Assembly: GCF_020524085.2 (NCBI RefSeq)
Contig: NZ_CP129016.1
Location: 1,482,001-1,546,000, forward strand
Length of the DNA stretch: 64,000 nt
DNA from: Halobacillus litoralis
Lineage (GTDB): Bacteria; Bacillota; Bacilli; Bacillales; Halobacillaceae
Direction: 5' to 3'
A program made the position numbers and the translations under genes. Numbering within the stretch: the first letter of the stretch is position 1; each line of letters opens with the position of its first letter. This document shows, piece by piece, positions 55,720 to 64,000 of the stretch. The notes under the pieces were generated by a model. It searched no databases. It worked only from the letters and a program-made list of their open reading frames with translations, and was not told the DNA's origin.

Positions 55720-56877
55720 TTGAAAGTTTTATTAATAGGTGAAAGGTATTCTACTAATCTCGGAGATGGAGTAATCTGTGAAAGTGTTGAACATATGCTC
55801 TCGGAAATAGAAGGCATCAAAATTAAGACCGTTGATATCTCTGGTAGAGAAGGTTATCGAGAATATAAAAACCTAAACACAAATAATAAAGTGAAGAATT
55901 TAAAAAGAAATATAAAAGAAATTGCTAAAGGAACTGGTTTAGATATAGATTATTATAAATTTAGAAAAGCATATAATAATAGGAAACAATATATAAAAGA
56001 AGTTTGTAATGAAGATTTTGACTTGGCGGTGTTTGCTGGTGGTCAAATGTTTAAGGATACATTTGTTTTTTCCATAAAAAGTTTTGTTGAGGTGTTATCT
56101 GAAAAGAATATACCTGTAATTTTTAATGCTTGCGGCGTTGGGAATATTCAAAATTATAAACTTCAAAATTTACTAAAATCGGCACTTTCTACTAAAAATA
56201 TATCTTCTGTAACTACTAGAGATGATATTGACACATTGAATAACTACTACCTCAAAAGTACATCTATAAATGCGGTCACCACATTTGACCCTGCAATATG
56301 GGTTAGAGATATTTATGAAACCAGAAAGAAAAATAGTGAAGTCACAGGTTTAGGTGTTATGGATGTGAATCACATTGATAATTTGGAACTAATAGATTTC
56401 TGGATTAATATTATATCAAATTTAAACACTAAGAAAATTAAGTGGAAGCTTTTTTGTAACGGTGATGAGAGGGACTATCAGCTTAGTAAAGATATATTGA
56501 CTAAAGCAGGTTACGATAATAATGATTTAGATGAATATATTTGTAAGAGACCTAAAACTCCAAAAGAATTAGTAGAATTAATATCTACTTTTAAGAGTAT
56601 AATATCATTTAGGCTACACAGCCATATAATTGCATATTCATTAGATATTCCTGCTGTCGCACTAGTATGGGATGAAAAAGTAAGGTATTTTTATAGAACT
56701 CTTAATGAAGACCAAAGATGTAAAACAATATCTAGTGATATTGAGGAATTAATTAATGAATTAGAGGATGCCGAATGTAGAGGGTATAATGATGTTTTAA
56801 GAAACCATCAAAAGAAAGTTGCTTACGACTTGCTAGTTAATAAAGTTGAAAATGTTCGAAATAAGCAATATACATAA
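55720..56877 (+). CDS. Polysaccharide pyruvyl transferase family protein
   Basis: The 385-residue protein begins KVLLIGERYSTNLGDGVI and shows FAGGQMFKD, CGVGN, FRLHSHIIAYSLDIPAVAL and WDEKVRYF, matching the PS_pyruv_trans fold. It is distinct from CsaB at 7705 and belongs to the exopolysaccharide operon, so it probably adds pyruvate ketals to the exported polymer; some family members transfer other groups. The start is TTG at 55720 behind AGGGGGC. It lies between the polymerase and flippase genes. Confidence 0.85.
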   Translation: MKVLLIGERYSTNLGDGVICESVEHMLSEIEGIKIKTVDISGREGYREYKNLNTNNKVKNLKRNIKEIAKGTGLDIDYYKFRKAYNNRKQYIKEVCNEDFDLAVFAGGQMFKDTFVFSIKSFVEVLSEKNIPVIFNACGVGNIQNYKLQNLLKSALSTKNISSVTTRDDIDTLNNYYLKSTSINAVTTFDPAIWVRDIYETRKKNSEVTGLGVMDVNHIDNLELIDFWINIISNLNTKKIKWKLFCNGDERDYQLSKDILTKAGYDNNDLDEYICKRPKTPKELVELISTFKSIISFRLHSHIIAYSLDIPAVALVWDEKVRYFYRTLNEDQRCKTISSDIEELINELEDAECRGYNDVLRNHQKKVAYDLLVNKVENVRNKQYT

Positions 56878-56970
56878 CTATTAGTATATCCATGTAGAAT
56901 ATCCAGAGCATTCGATAATTCTAATGAAACACACTTTATTCTAGCACTTTAATATACAGGAGTTAACAGA

Positions 56971-58419
56971 ATGAAAATAAATTCCATTAAGTCAGGATCT
57001 CTATGGTCTATGTTAGGTCAGATAGTCAATTTGATCTTAGGTTTTTTACTATTAATATTTACTACAAGGTTTCTGGGACCAGATCAGTATGGTTTATTCC
57101 AAACTATGTTAACTCTGGTAGTCCTATCTGTGATGGTTTCAGATTTTGGCTTTTCCTCATCTGTAGCTAGATATGTCGCGTTACACCAAAATAGTTTAAA
57201 TAGGAGATCTATATATATATCGAATGGTATATTTATAAAACTATTTGCAACTATTCTTGTGATTGTCTTGTTAATTAACACGTTACCTATGTTGGAAGAT
57301 CTATTAGAAGTAAATTTGGTAGGTTACGAGACTATTTTAATTTTCATTACTATCTTAAGGTCTTTTAGAGAGTTTATTTTGAAACTTATGCAAGGAATGA
57401 GAAGGTTAGACTTAAACGCCAAATTTAATATATTTTATAATATAGCAAATACTGTATTGGCAACGCTCCTTCTAATAATGAATTTCGAGATATATTCTTT
57501 GTTAATATCAGAAGCAATATTAACATTCTTTTTTATAATGATATTCATGATAATTAATAAGAGGTCTGATTTATTTTCTTTTCAACCTTTAAACAAAATG
57601 GTTGTTAAAGATATTTTGAAATATTCTTTACCGATGTTTTTTATATCCATGAGTTTTTACTTATATATGAAGTCGGATACCCTTATGGTGCAATACTATA
57701 TGAACAATACTGCAGTTGGTTTGTATAGCCTTGCTACTATGATTATTGGAAAAGTCCATATGCCTTTAGTAGCTATCGGCCAAGCTACAGGTCCGGGTCT
57801 TGTTGCCCTTGATAAAGATGAGAGATCCACGAAGCTAAAAAAAGTAATAGAGACAACGTTATTAATAACAATTCCTATATGTATCGGTTTGTATGTAATT
57901 AGTGAGGAATTAGTACTCTTATTTTTTGGTGATGAATTCTATCAAACTATTAAAATTCTTCAACTAATGTGTTTTTTTCTCTTCTTTTATAGTGTGAATT
58001 CTGTTCTCAGTCCTACATTAGATTACATAGGACTCGCGAAAGTCAGAGCAGTTATGGTTGGGGTATCTGCAACTATAAATTTAATTTTAAACATCTTATT
58101 CATTCCAGAGTTTGGTATTCATGGTGCTGTATACAGTACTTTAATCACCTACACTGCATATTCTTTATTAATTATATTTACTATTTTAAAGAATGTTATC
58201 TATAGTAGTGAATATCAGCCTCTATTCACCTTTTTTGTAAAAACAACTATTATTTCTTATTTAATGGGCTATTTAGTCAGCTTTATTACAAAGTTTGTTT
58301 ATGATGAAGTGTATGTCCTTGTGACCTCTATTCTTACTGGAATCATTATTTACCTAATATTAGGTTTTATATTTAAAATAATAAATAAAACAGATATAAA
58401 TTACTTATTTTCAAAATGA
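56971..58419 (+). CDS. Wzx-type oligosaccharide flippase
   Basis: The 482-residue protein has about fourteen helices and a Wzx start (SGSLWSMLGQIVNLILGFLL, TRFLGPDQYGLFQ), with SSVARYVA and later YSLPMFFISMSFYLYMKSD. It would flip the undecaprenyl-linked repeat unit for polymerisation by the EpsG-like protein, completing the Wzx/Wzy pathway. The ATG follows AGGAG. A 93-base gap separates it from the pyruvyltransferase gene. It is AT-rich. Confidence 0.9.
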   Translation: MKINSIKSGSLWSMLGQIVNLILGFLLLIFTTRFLGPDQYGLFQTMLTLVVLSVMVSDFGFSSSVARYVALHQNSLNRRSIYISNGIFIKLFATILVIVLLINTLPMLEDLLEVNLVGYETILIFITILRSFREFILKLMQGMRRLDLNAKFNIFYNIANTVLATLLLIMNFEIYSLLISEAILTFFFIMIFMIINKRSDLFSFQPLNKMVVKDILKYSLPMFFISMSFYLYMKSDTLMVQYYMNNTAVGLYSLATMIIGKVHMPLVAIGQATGPGLVALDKDERSTKLKKVIETTLLITIPICIGLYVISEELVLLFFGDEFYQTIKILQLMCFFLFFYSVNSVLSPTLDYIGLAKVRAVMVGVSATINLILNILFIPEFGIHGAVYSTLITYTAYSLLIIFTILKNVIYSSEYQPLFTFFVKTTIISYLMGYLVSFITKFVYDEVYVLVTSILTGIIIYLILGFIFKIINKTDINYLFSK

Positions 58420-58486
58420 ATTTATGTTTTATGAAGGCGGTAGTTTTAGGTATTGAAATTAGCTGAAAAAATCAGGGGGAAAATTA

Positions 58487-59854
58487 ATGTATAAAATTGC
58501 AGTAGCAGGAACTGGTTATGTGGGCTTAGTAGCCGGTGTTTGTTTCGCAGAAATGGGGCACCAAGTCACTTGTGTAGATATTGATGAAAATAAAGTTAAC
58601 TTAATGAAATCAGGGATTTCACCAATTTATGAAAAAGACTTGCAAGAGCTTATGCAGAAAAATTATAATACGGGCCGAATCAATTATACAACCAACTACC
58701 AAGCAGCATATAAAGATGCAGATGCAGTTTTCTTAGGGGTAGGAACACCTGAAAAAGCAGATGGTTCTGCAGATCTTTCTTCTATAGCAACGGTCGCCAG
58801 ACAGGTTGCTGAATCAGTAGAAAAGGATTGTCTTGTAGTAGTAAAGTCTACTGTACCTGTAGGAACAAACGATAAAGTAGAGCAATTTATTCAAGACTTC
58901 TTGGTCCATAATGTAAATGTTGAGGTTGCCTCTAACCCTGAGTTCTTGGCGCAAGGGTCTGCTGTTCATGATACCCTTCATGCAGAGAGAATAATTATCG
59001 GTACCGAAACGGAATGGGCAGAAAAGATTCTTAAGGCAATTTATGAGCCTTTCCATCTTCCGATTGTATCCGTAAACAGAAGATCTGCCGAAATGATTAA
59101 ATATGCCTCAAATGATTTTCTTGCTCTTAAGATCTCGTATATGAATGATATTGCAAATTTATGTGAATTAGTCGGTGCAGATATTCAAGATGTAGCAAAA
59201 GGGATGAGCTACGATGAGCGTATAGGAGCAAAATTCCTAAATGCTGGTATTGGTTATGGGGGCTCCTGCTTCCCTAAAGATACTCAAGCTCTGGATTACT
59301 TAGCAAAACAGAATGGGTATGAACTTAAGACAGTTAAAGCGGGAATAGATGTAAACAAGGAACAAAAAACAGTCTTATATAAAAAAGCAAGTAACCGTCT
59401 CATTACTTTCAGCGGTTTAAAAGTAGCTGTATTAGGTTTAACATTTAAACCTGGAACAGACGACTTAAGAGAAGCTCCTTCTTTAGAAAATATACCATTG
59501 TTACTTGAACAGGGATCTGATGTATATGCATATGATCCAGTAGGTGCAGATAACTTTGCCAAAGTATATCCAGAAGGATTGCACGGCAAAGGCAACATTA
59601 CATATGTAGATTGTGTTGAAGATGCTCTTCAAGATGCTAACGTATGTTTTGTATTTACAGAATGGGGGGAAGTGAAGGCAACAACCCCACAAAAATATCA
59701 AGAACTGATGAGAACACCGTTGGTTTATGATGGCCGTAATATCTACGATGTTGAAGAAATGAAGCAAGCTAAAGTAGAATATCATTCTATTGGTCGTGAG
59801 CCAGGAAAACGGCAAGTTACAAAGGAGAGTGCGTATGACTTTCAATCCACTTGA
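58487..59854 (+). CDS. ugd: UDP-glucose 6-dehydrogenase
   Basis: The 455-residue protein shows GTGYVGLVAGVCFAEMGH, GVGTPEKADGSADLS, KSTVPVGT, SNPEFLAQGSAVHD and the active site IGYGGSCFPKDTQAL with the catalytic Cys, as in TuaD/Ugd. It oxidises UDP-glucose from GalU to UDP-glucuronate, and the next gene encodes a UDP-glucuronate 4-epimerase. Base composition is closer to the cluster start than to the AT-rich block just before it. The 3' end overlaps the epimerase gene by 20 bases. Confidence 0.93.
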   Translation: MYKIAVAGTGYVGLVAGVCFAEMGHQVTCVDIDENKVNLMKSGISPIYEKDLQELMQKNYNTGRINYTTNYQAAYKDADAVFLGVGTPEKADGSADLSSIATVARQVAESVEKDCLVVVKSTVPVGTNDKVEQFIQDFLVHNVNVEVASNPEFLAQGSAVHDTLHAERIIIGTETEWAEKILKAIYEPFHLPIVSVNRRSAEMIKYASNDFLALKISYMNDIANLCELVGADIQDVAKGMSYDERIGAKFLNAGIGYGGSCFPKDTQALDYLAKQNGYELKTVKAGIDVNKEQKTVLYKKASNRLITFSGLKVAVLGLTFKPGTDDLREAPSLENIPLLLEQGSDVYAYDPVGADNFAKVYPEGLHGKGNITYVDCVEDALQDANVCFVFTEWGEVKATTPQKYQELMRTPLVYDGRNIYDVEEMKQAKVEYHSIGREPGKRQVTKESAYDFQST

Positions 59855-60878
59855 TATTAATAAAACCTATTTAGTTACTGGGGCGGCTGGTTTTATAGGT
59901 TATTACCTTTCTAAAAAGCTATTAGAAAAAGGTTGTAGAGTTATTGGTGTTGACAATATAAATGATTATTACGATGTTAACTTAAAGCTTACTAGATTAG
60001 AACTGTTAAAACCTTATGATAACTTCACTTTTATTAAAGATGATATATCTGATAAGGAAGAAGTAAATTACATTTTTAAAGAATATGAACCTCAAATTGT
60101 GGTGAATTTAGCCGCACAAGCAGGAGTTAGATATTCTATTGAAAATCCTGACGCCTACATTCAAAGTAATATGATTGGTTTCTATAACATATTAGAAGCT
60201 TGCCGCCATTATCCGGTTGATCATCTAGTGTACGCATCTTCAAGTTCCGTTTATGGTGCTAACAAAAAAGTCCCTTTCGAAGAGTCCGATTTTGTAGATA
60301 ACCCTGTTTCTTTGTATGCGTCAACGAAAAAATCCAATGAACTAATGGCGCATACATACAGCCATCTGTATAACATACCTGCCACTGGACTACGTTTTTT
60401 CACTGTATATGGACCAATGGGACGCCCTGATATGGCTTACTTTAGATTTACAGATAAGTACTTTGCTGGTAAACCTATTAAGATCTTTAATAACGGTGAT
60501 TTCGAAAATGATTTGTACAGAGATTTCACCTATATTGATGATATTGTGATTGGTATTGAACGACTTTTGAGCAATAAGCCAAAAACGGATTCTGCTCCAC
60601 ATAAAGTCTTTAATATTGGGAATAATAGTCCAGAAAAACTAATGCTTTTTATTAAATCACTAGAAAAAGCATTATCCAAATCTCTTGGTGAACAAGTAGA
60701 GTTTAAGAAAGAGTATGAGCCGATTAAACCTGGTGACGTTCCTGCTACTTATGCATCTACTGAACAATTGCAAAAAGCTGTAGGTTTTAAACCAGAAACA
60801 GCGATACAAGATGGTTTACAGAAGTTTGCTGATTGGTACGTGAAGTATTATGAGAAAAAAGATGTCAAAGGACAGTAA
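59835..60878 (+). CDS. UDP-glucuronate 4-epimerase (GAE family)
   Basis: The 347-residue SDR protein shows GAAGFIGYYLSKKLL, NLAAQAGVRYSIENPDAY, ASSSSVYGANKKVPF, YASTKKSNELMAH (catalytic Tyr-x3-Lys) and RFFTVYGPMGRPDMA, the signature set of UDP-GlcA 4-epimerases that make UDP-galacturonate. It follows ugd directly, giving a UDP-Glc to UDP-GlcA to UDP-GalA route. The ATG at 59835 follows AAGGAGAG, which lies within ugd; the frame is open upstream to 59790. It is the last gene of the cluster. Confidence 0.9.
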   Translation: MTFNPLDINKTYLVTGAAGFIGYYLSKKLLEKGCRVIGVDNINDYYDVNLKLTRLELLKPYDNFTFIKDDISDKEEVNYIFKEYEPQIVVNLAAQAGVRYSIENPDAYIQSNMIGFYNILEACRHYPVDHLVYASSSSVYGANKKVPFEESDFVDNPVSLYASTKKSNELMAHTYSHLYNIPATGLRFFTVYGPMGRPDMAYFRFTDKYFAGKPIKIFNNGDFENDLYRDFTYIDDIVIGIERLLSNKPKTDSAPHKVFNIGNNSPEKLMLFIKSLEKALSKSLGEQVEFKKEYEPIKPGDVPATYASTEQLQKAVGFKPETAIQDGLQKFADWYVKYYEKKDVKGQ

Positions 60879-61579
60879 TGTTAAAGAGAGTTAAAAAAAG
60901 CATTGAGTAGGCACCTGAGCCCGCTGCGTTAAAGTGATAAAGTGTAGCGTAGTATCAATGGTATGTACGTGATACTACGCTGTATTTTAATAATTCATAT
61001 GTGTACATGTTCATGTAAACACTTTTAGTTGGAGTAGAAGCTACAAAATTCATATTAAATTATAAAAAGATTTCTATGAGATAACGATGGAGAACTAAAC
61101 TAAAGTCTATAAGAGAGAAAGGAAATGTATAAAGAAGGATTTTCTTTGCAATGATTCATTCCTAAGATGTGCGAATGAAAGTTTGCCACTGCTAAGTTAA
61201 ACTGGTTCTTACGCAATTTTTGGGAAAGAGATTTTTATAATATTCTTTTAAGGGTACAGGTAACTAAAACCCTAAAAGTCGGAGACACGGATTTACTCAG
61301 CTGTTAAGGAAGTACTCCCCTTCCCAATTGATGAAACCGCCCCTGTGATTAATAGTGATTCTCTTCAATGACCTTAGCGGAAACATTTCAAACGTTTGTC
61401 TCTTGTTAATTCGATAAATCCATAACTCTCGCTCATTTCTTGCGCTGTTCCCATGCTTAATAAACTAGGTCATCTTTCTGATTTTCTTTTAAACACTAGG
61501 AAAATATGAATATTTTATCATTTCTTCCTTTATTTGTAGTACAATTAAAATGGAAAAATTTAAGGGGGAATGTGTACGT
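60879..61579. other. About 700-bp intergenic region after the exopolysaccharide cluster
   Basis: No supported gene. It starts with a terminator at 60946-60986. The remaining part (61000-61560) has no open frame with a ribosome binding site and no terminal inverted repeats that I can recognise. The promoter of the downstream SLH gene must lie near its end (TACAAT near 61539). Confidence 0.5.
60946..60986 (+). terminator. Terminator of the exopolysaccharide operon
   Basis: The 12-bp perfect stem AGCGTAGTATCA / TGATACTACGCT with a 12-base loop is followed by GTATTTT. Confidence 0.7.
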
Positions 61580-62800
61580 ATGAAGAAACTGTTGACTTTG
61601 GTATTGTCACTTTCGTTTATGTTTTCATTTTTCATTACAAGTGTAAGTGCTGCTGATTCTTTCCCGGATTTGGATAAAGTAAGCTGGGCAAAGGATGAAA
61701 TACTATACTTGAATGAAGAAGGAATTGTTTACGGGTTTCCGGATGGTACGTTCGGTCCGATGGAAAATGTGACACGCGCAGAGGTAGCAGTCATGCTTAT
61801 ACGTGATCTTTACCCAAATCAGACCCATGAAGGGGACATACCATTCGATGATGTATCCAAAGATGCTTATTATTCTGATGAAGTAGGGGTCGCCTATGAA
61901 GAAGGTATCATCAAAGGTTACGACGGAAAGATGAGACCAGAAGATCCAATCACCCGTGCAGAAGCAGTCGCAATGGTTGATCGTGCCTACAACATCCAAA
62001 GAAATGGAGAAGTCGATGGTTTTCCTGATGCGGAAGATGTTCCATGGGCAACCGAGAGCATCCTTGATCTGACCTCCCAGCAGATCATCCATGGGAATCC
62101 TGATGGCACGTTCGCTCCTTTAAAAGATATTACGCGTGCGGAATTCGCCAGAGTGCTGGCTGCAACCATTCAACCTTCCTTCCGATCTGACCATTTGAGT
62201 GAGAACGAAATCGCTCAAAAAACAGAAACTTTGCAGGAGGAAGTTTTCACAATTTTATACGATGATTTAAAGGAATACGGTGCAGGTAGCGAAGACCGTG
62301 ATTATCAAAGAATTGAAGACGAAATGACTGAGTATGTAACGAGTGACTTTAACGAAGAAGTCGAAGAAACATATTATGAAGCATGCTTAAGCTGTGATAC
62401 CTTATACTATGACAATAACTTCGCCTGGGACATTCATATGAATGTGATGGAGAATAACAGTGATAAGGTCATTGTTGAAACGGCACAGCTGGAAGCTTTC
62501 ACATACACAGGTTCATTTAAAACCATTACTCTCATCAAAGAAGATGGCAAATGGAAGCTGGATGCGATTGTTAGTGAAGTCTTTGACGCTGATCGCCACC
62601 TTGATATGACCGTGGAACAGGCCGAGGAAAGAATTTATGATCAGTTTAGTGTAAATGATGTCACTTACCTGAACACGTATGAGAAAGAAACAAAGGATTA
62701 TGACGGAGATTCTTATATTACCGAAATCCATGTGTTCAAGAACAACGAAGATGGTGCTGAATTTGAAGTGGATGCATCAACGGGCGGGACTGACATCTAA
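61580..62800 (+). CDS. SLH-domain protein with C-terminal NTF2-like region
   Basis: The 406-residue protein has a signal peptide (ending VSAA), three SLH domains (about 25-205, with VTRAEV, ITRAEA and ITRAEF) and a C-terminal part of about 195 residues. That part includes a helical segment rich in Glu, the paired Cys of YEACLSCDTLYYD, and KEDGKWKLDAIVSEVFD, a pattern of NTF2/SnoaL-like beta folds. Its SLH region is most like that of the MBL-HhH protein at 19633 (both have W-A-K-x-EILYLNEEGI). No enzyme motif is visible. The ATG at 61580 follows AAGGGGG at longish spacing. Confidence 0.85.
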   Translation: MKKLLTLVLSLSFMFSFFITSVSAADSFPDLDKVSWAKDEILYLNEEGIVYGFPDGTFGPMENVTRAEVAVMLIRDLYPNQTHEGDIPFDDVSKDAYYSDEVGVAYEEGIIKGYDGKMRPEDPITRAEAVAMVDRAYNIQRNGEVDGFPDAEDVPWATESILDLTSQQIIHGNPDGTFAPLKDITRAEFARVLAATIQPSFRSDHLSENEIAQKTETLQEEVFTILYDDLKEYGAGSEDRDYQRIEDEMTEYVTSDFNEEVEETYYEACLSCDTLYYDNNFAWDIHMNVMENNSDKVIVETAQLEAFTYTGSFKTITLIKEDGKWKLDAIVSEVFDADRHLDMTVEQAEERIYDQFSVNDVTYLNTYEKETKDYDGDSYITEIHVFKNNEDGAEFEVDASTGGTDI

Positions 62801-62849
62801 GTAATGTATAAAAGTGAAAGAGGCTGGGACAAAACTCAGTCTATTAAAC

Positions 62850-62896
62850 AAAGAAGAGGCCTACGAACCAATTTGGTTTGTAGGCCTCTTCTTTTT
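62850..62896 (+). terminator. Long-stem terminator of the SLH/NTF2-like gene
   Basis: A 21-bp stem with one G-T pair (AAAGAAGAGGCCTACGAACC on the left) and a 3-base loop ends in TTTTT. A GAGGCTGGGACAAAACTCAG element lies directly upstream at 62820-62839. Confidence 0.88.
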
Positions 62897-62940
62897 ATGT
62901 TGTTATTTCTAAGTGGAACTGGTCCTGAGCAGACAAATGA

Positions 62941-62978
62941 AAAACCGCTCCTAAGCTAAGAGGCTTTGGAGCGGTTTT
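62941..62978 (-). terminator. Terminator of the right-edge SLH gene
   Basis: The 11-bp stem AAAACCGCTCC / GGAGCGGTTTT with a 16-base loop, followed by T on the minus strand, lies 9 bases after the stop. Confidence 0.8.
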
Positions 62979-62987
62979 GTAGGACGT

Positions 62988-64000
62988 TTAATACAGTAGC
63001 AAACCATCTTCCTCTGGGGACTGTATGTCGTAAATCTTCCATTTTCCATCTTCCTTATAGAAGCGGTAGGTCCCAACCTCAGAGATGGAGGAAGTCCAAA
63101 ATTTACTTCCATTTCGTTCATAAGGGAAAGTCACCGTTCTTTCCATTTCCCCCTGGGTAATCTTCACATCAGCGAATCGATTGGCAATATGAACCGCATG
63201 TCCTTGTTTCGGAGTAGTCACATCATATTCCACTGATGTACCATCTTCCATTCCTTTGATGTCGTATGAAATACTGATCGATTGCATCGTTCCATAATAT
63301 CCAGTGGTCCGGTCTTGTGTCGCTTTTAACTTTTCATAATTCTTCGTTTCAAGAGCAGAAGTCCATTCATCGGATAATTGGTGAATGAGGTTCAACAGGT
63401 ATTCTTCCGAAGGAGTATTACTTTGTTCTTTGTCTAGCGCACGCTTGATCATTACAATGGATTCTGCACGATTAGCGTTTTGGTTTGGCTTGAATTCTGT
63501 CGTGGATACCCCATGAATAATACCGACTTTACTCGCCTGATTGATCGCATCTAATGCCCAGTACTGAGATACGTCTTCAAACGTTTTGACAGATCCTTGA
63601 GAAAAGTCAATGCTATCTTCCGTCGCTCGAATAACAATGGAAGCAATTTCTGCTCGTGTAATAGGGCGGTTTGGTTCGAACTTATTTTCTCCCATCCCAT
63701 AAACGAGTCCATGGGAAGAAGCAATACGGACGTTCTCTTCATACCATTTTCCTTTAATATCTTCAAAATCCGTTCCACCCTCTACTTCCTTCAGGTCTAG
63801 AGCACGATTCAAAATGGCTACGAATTCAGCGCGAGTAATCGACTGGTAGGGTCGAATTTCTCTTCTCCCATCCGACATTTCATATCCCTCAACAAGAGAG
63901 GCTTTCGCGAACTGATCCAGTTCTTCATACGCCCAATGCCCCTCAATATCGATCGGTTCAAATGGATAAGCATGAGCTTGAAGATTAGGAATCAAAAAGA
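62988..64000 (-). CDS. SLH-domain protein with C-terminal NTF2-like region, 5' end outside window
   Basis: The frame is open to the right edge, so the true start lies beyond 64000. The visible part begins in the end of a signal peptide (IPNLQAHA) and has three SLH domains (about 15-205 of the visible part, with ITRAEF, ITRAEI and the degenerate ANRAES), then a C-terminal region of about 130 residues. That region (WTSALETKNYEKLKATQD, YRFYKEDGKWKIYDIQ) resembles NTF2-like domains and the tail of the convergent SLH gene at 61580. It has no visible enzymatic motif. A wall-anchored accessory or binding protein is the most one can say. Confidence 0.85.
   Translation of the reverse strand, partial: FLIPNLQAHAYPFEPIDIEGHWAYEELDQFAKASLVEGYEMSDGRREIRPYQSITRAEFVAILNRALDLKEVEGGTDFEDIKGKWYEENVRIASSHGLVYGMGENKFEPNRPITRAEIASIVIRATEDSIDFSQGSVKTFEDVSQYWALDAINQASKVGIIHGVSTTEFKPNQNANRAESIVMIKRALDKEQSNTPSEEYLLNLIHQLSDEWTSALETKNYEKLKATQDRTTGYYGTMQSISISYDIKGMEDGTSVEYDVTTPKQGHAVHIANRFADVKITQGEMERTVTFPYERNGSKFWTSSISEVGTYRFYKEDGKWKIYDIQSPEEDGLLLY

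Noticed and set aside
60879..61579. Remnant of an insertion sequence
   Set aside because: I found no terminal inverted repeats, target duplication or transposase motif in any frame.

Overview
The window looks like the chromosome of a moderately halophilic, endospore-forming-type Bacillaceae (Halobacillus / Pontibacillus / Thalassobacillus neighbourhood). This is an inference from Gram-positive ribosome binding sites (AAGGAGG type), frequent GTG/TTG starts, very acidic secreted proteins, and the gene families present. No RNA genes, CRISPR arrays or intact insertion sequences were recognised.

The left 40 kb is an S-layer-homology (SLH) surface locus. It carries the steps that build the secondary cell wall polymer to which SLH domains bind: tagO (1464-2546), a UDP-ManNAc dehydrogenase and WecG-type transferase (5672-7680, both disrupted), and a tagA-like transferase / polysaccharide flippase / csaB operon on the minus strand (11152 to 7705). 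CsaB pyruvylates the polymer and so creates the SLH ligand. The dedicated export pair secA2-slaP lies at 27182-23915. Around these sit nine SLH proteins: a glucosaminidase, two paralogous amidases, an NlpC/P60 peptidase, three subtilisin-type proteases, a 5'-nucleotidase, and a ComEC-like metallo-beta-lactamase-fold protein ending in ComEA-type helix-hairpin-helix motifs. Two further SLH proteins with NTF2-like tails lie at the right end (61580-64000), making eleven in all. None looks like a plain structural S-layer protein; nearly all carry an enzymatic or accessory domain.

The middle (36.2-41.8 kb) holds a MurJ-type flippase, a PIG-L deacetylase and a GT4 glycosyltransferase in one operon, facing a membrane-anchored TPR/B-repeat surface protein. 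From 42.0 to 60.9 kb there is a Wzy-type exopolysaccharide cluster: a chain-length regulator, tyrosine kinase and PHP phosphatase (frameshifted), a CapD-type dehydratase and GalU. After these come a markedly AT-rich block of initiating sugar transferase, SDR, three GT4 enzymes, UDP-sugar dehydrogenase, LbH acetyltransferase, EpsG-like polymerase, pyruvyltransferase and Wzx flippase, and then Ugd and a UDP-glucuronate 4-epimerase. The AT-rich block looks horizontally exchanged.

Four genes carry +1 or +2 insertions inside homopolymer runs (7375, 15850, 17448, 44073) and two carry in-frame stops (6152, 23765). The homopolymer pattern may be sequencing error rather than gene decay and should be resolved before any of these is called a pseudogene. 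The most unusual biology is the SLH-MBL-HhH protein with its DUF3006 partner, close to an SLH 5'-nucleotidase: a possible S-layer-tethered extracellular nucleic-acid processing set, with a perfect 12-bp dyad in the divergent promoter region beside it.
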